In this document: in pieces, positions 63,633 through 64,000 of the stretch
Numbering within the stretch: position 1 is the first letter of the stretch
Layout of the letters: each line of letters opens with the position of its first letter
Assembly (NCBI RefSeq): GCF_900116445.1
Contig: NZ_FPBH01000004.1
Coordinates: 186,001-250,000, forward strand
Direction: 5' to 3'
From: Paraburkholderia aspalathi
Lineage (GTDB): Bacteria > Pseudomonadota > Gammaproteobacteria > Burkholderiales > Burkholderiaceae
Length of the DNA stretch: 64,000 nt
Notes under the pieces: generated by a model
Seen by the model: the letters and a program-made list of their open reading frames with translations, nothing else
Told to the model about the DNA's origin: nothing
The model's database searches: none
Made by a program: the position numbers and the translations under genes

Positions 63633-63776
63633 TCAGCTTGAACGCCCCTTACCGCAGCGGCCGCATTCGTGAAAATGAATGCCGCTATCGTTAAGTATGT
63701 AATGGTAGTGGGTTCCCGGCGCCCATTGATGCCGCCCGATGCGGCACGCGAGCCGTCCGATCCATCTCTGCAGCAT
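63633..63776 (-). CDS. small Zn-ribbon-like protein (DUF1660-like)
   Basis: A 47-residue protein from the ATG at 63776 with AGGAGGG upstream. LACRIGRHQW, HYHYILNDSG and HECGRCGK place Cys/His pairs as in a zinc ribbon, a pattern seen in short phage proteins of the DUF1660 type. It may hint at a phage or plasmid origin of this gene cluster. Confidence 0.5.
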   Translation of the reverse strand: MLQRWIGRLACRIGRHQWAPGTHYHYILNDSGIHFHECGRCGKGRSS

Positions 63777-63849
63777 GAGCCCTCCTGTTTTCCGATATCC
63801 GAGATCGCCCCACGTCGTCGTCAATTTTCGCGACTGCCGCCAAAGGCTG

Positions 63850-64000
63850 CTATGACATTCCGTCCGGATCTGCGTCCGGAACAGGTGAACTCGCGGTTCC
63901 GGCGAGAAATTGCCTGAGGCGACGGTCTGCGCTCACTATTTTGTGCTGGGGTACGGTGGCGAGCTGCGCATCGTGCAACGCCAGCAGGCTCTTGAAAACG
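63850..64000 (-). CDS. partial open frame at window end
   Basis: The minus strand is open from the window edge to a TAG at 63850-63852 (VFKSLLALHDAQLATVPQHK and so on). It could be the C-terminus of a gene that starts right of the window. No family is recognised. Confidence 0.25.
   Translation of the reverse strand, partial: VFKSLLALHDAQLATVPQHKIVSADRRLRQFLAGTASSPVPDADPDGMS

Noticed and set aside
1..64000. CRISPR array, tRNA or rRNA genes, replication origin
   Set aside because: Scanned for regular short repeats, tRNA-like cloverleaf ends and iteron clusters; none was recognised by eye.

Overview
The window looks like an accessory region of a Burkholderiales genome, most likely Paraburkholderia, Caballeronia or Burkholderia (secondary chromosome or megaplasmid). 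The evidence is moderately high GC, a porin leader of the Burkholderia type (AQSSVTLY), a DUF4148 protein, many LysR and TetR regulators and a dense collection of insertion sequences. No rRNA, tRNA, replication origin or CRISPR array was recognised.

Layout. 1-5268: a three-recombinase RIT element with matching inverted repeats, sitting in an IS21-family element (istA remnant plus intact istB). 5269-8468: a stack of three group II intron sequences (one with a reverse transcriptase) inserted in an IS6-family transposase remnant. 8537-12288: an operon of mipA-like gene, two response regulators (one without its phosphoacceptor Asp) and a histidine kinase. 12440-18526: mostly debris (chimeric RND/PAS remnant, LysR fragment, kinase cut by a Tn3-type end, tnpA fragment, porin fragment) around an exported alpha/beta hydrolase and a TetR gene. 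18695-24065: a catabolic unit (fluoroacetate-dehalogenase-like hydrolase, leuC/leuD-type hydro-lyase, dctA) with a divergent LysR regulator. 24816-31506: regulators with divergent enzyme genes, a thioesterase and an FUSC-like membrane protein. 31950-33815: an IS630 remnant split by an intact IS5 copy with a CTAG duplication. 33940-42570: a two-component system beside a DUF4148 gene, an exported dehalogenase homologue, a TetR/SDR pair with two perfect palindromes, a LysR gene, a membrane protein and a QorB-like reductase.

42637-47668 is a second transposon nest: IS5 remnant, kelch-gene fragment, intact IS256 copy with a 9-bp duplication, and IS30. Two related ORF-less group II introns interrupt the IS5 and IS30 copies.

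47638-58299 is a defence island. Leftward: a small membrane protein, a CHAT-protease/TPR protein, a QatB-like protein, a QueC-like (QatC) protein and an ASCH protein, all translationally coupled by 1-4 nt overlaps. It looks like a Qat-related system in which a CHAT protease replaces the QatA ATPase and no TatD nuclease is present. Rightward: a ribbon-helix-helix protein, a PHP-SMC (TrlF-type) ATPase and an AlbA_2 protein, resembling Menshen. An IS481 copy, a PIN-domain protein, a methyltransferase and a run of very small genes (61934-63776) close the window.
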